NCBI RefSeq assembly: GCF_900129615.1
Contig: NZ_FQWI01000002.1
Location: forward strand, 124,001 to 188,000
Length of the DNA: 64,000 nucleotides
From: Pectobacterium carotovorum
GTDB lineage: Bacteria; Pseudomonadota; Gammaproteobacteria; Enterobacterales; Enterobacteriaceae
Direction of reading: 5' to 3'
How positions within the stretch are numbered: the stretch's first letter is position 1; every line of letters starts with the position of its first letter. Below the pieces are notes generated by a model that did no database searches, was not told where the DNA came from, and saw nothing but the letters and a program-made list of their open reading frames with translations. The position numbers and the translations under genes are program-made. Shown here piece after piece: positions 63,827-64,000 of the stretch.

Positions 63827-64000
63827 TTAGTGATCTGTTGGTGATCTGTTATCATCAGGATAATGGCTATTTAGCCATCTTAGATAAATTCTTAGTTCCC
63901 AACGACTGCGGTTGCCTATTTTTATTGGCTTAGGGAAGAGACCACTAGCCATAAGCTTGTAGAAGAAGGCCCGAGAGAGTCCGGAGTGCTGACATAGATA
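63827..64000 (-). CDS. AlpA-family regulator, truncated at the window edge
   Basis: The visible C-terminal 57 residues include SGLSRAFFYKLMASGLFPKPIKIGNRSRWELR, a typical AlpA/Vis winged-helix pattern (FYKLMASGLFPKPIKIG) used for excision control or activation of the integrase of P4-like islands. The start lies beyond the right edge. Its presence shows that the island continues past the window. Confidence 0.8.
   Translation of the reverse strand, partial: YLCQHSGLSRAFFYKLMASGLFPKPIKIGNRSRWELRIYLRWLNSHYPDDNRSPTDH

Noticed and set aside
52189-64000. Second tRNA-Leu 3' end as the right attachment site
   Set aside because: No copy of CCTTCGGCACCA was seen; the sequence GGCCCGAGAGAGTCCGGAG near 63970 is part of the AlpA-like gene and is not a tRNA end.

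Overview
The window is a chromosome segment of a soft-rot enterobacterium, most likely Pectobacterium. I base this on the proteins: close relatives of E. coli PyrB/PyrI, ArgI, RraB, YjgN, ValS, HolC, PepA and LptFG in the enteric gene order, a complete enteric scr sucrose operon, an E. coli-like type I-E CRISPR-Cas system and an ERIC-like repeat. No 16S gene is present, so the species stays open.

Layout. (1) 0.3-2 kb: exbB-exbD (energy transduction for TonB), with a probable Fur box. (2) 2-8.7 kb: sucrose regulon scrK-scrY-scrA-scrB-scrR on the minus strand, with ScrR-like operators before scrK and scrY. (3) 8.9-9.8 kb: a small unknown protein and a membrane-anchored bactofilin. (4) 9.9-24.1 kb: a type I-E CRISPR-Cas locus, cas3-[higA-higB on the other strand]-casABCDE-cas1-cas2-CRISPR1 (13 repeats), followed by a RelE/XRE toxin-antitoxin pair, a residual array end, an orphan HigA, an AT-rich lipoprotein gene, a duplicated 3' end of cas2 with its leader, and CRISPR2 (10 repeats). 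(5) 24.3-29.3 kb: an unknown protein, a PLP-dependent decarboxylase-like enzyme, an MFS exporter, an HxlR regulator, a YhbP-family protein and an NAD(P)-binding protein. (6) 29.3-40.1 kb: conserved core genes nrdG-nrdD (NrdR boxes), ridA-pyrI-pyrB-pyrL (attenuator), a YhcH-family gene, argI (ARG boxes), rraB, a GNAT acetyltransferase, yjgN and an M48 protease. (7) 40.2-44.3 kb: an ERIC-like element, an alpha/beta hydrolase, a chemoreceptor and kptA. (8) 44.4-51.9 kb: valS, holC, pepA and divergent lptF-lptG. (9) 52.1 kb to the right edge: a genomic island behind a tRNA-Leu(CAA) gene. It holds a P4-type integrase, a five-gene operon hsdR-hsdS-ATPase-HNH-hsdM, a frameshifted YagK/YfjJ-like gene and an AlpA-like gene cut by the window edge.

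Two defence regions dominate. The CRISPR locus looks repeatedly rearranged: toxin-antitoxin genes sit inside it, array-end sequence is duplicated around one of them, and the second array appears to have been seeded by copying the cas2 tail and leader. One spacer of each array overlaps the other by 17 nt on opposite strands of the same target, as expected for primed adaptation against one invader. In the tRNA-Leu island a PtuA/PtuB-like (Septu-type) ATPase and HNH nuclease pair lies between hsdS and hsdM of a type I restriction-modification operon, with start/stop overlaps suggesting one coupled transcript. That composite is the best candidate for an undescribed defence arrangement here. All family calls come from reading motifs and remembered homologues; no searches were run.
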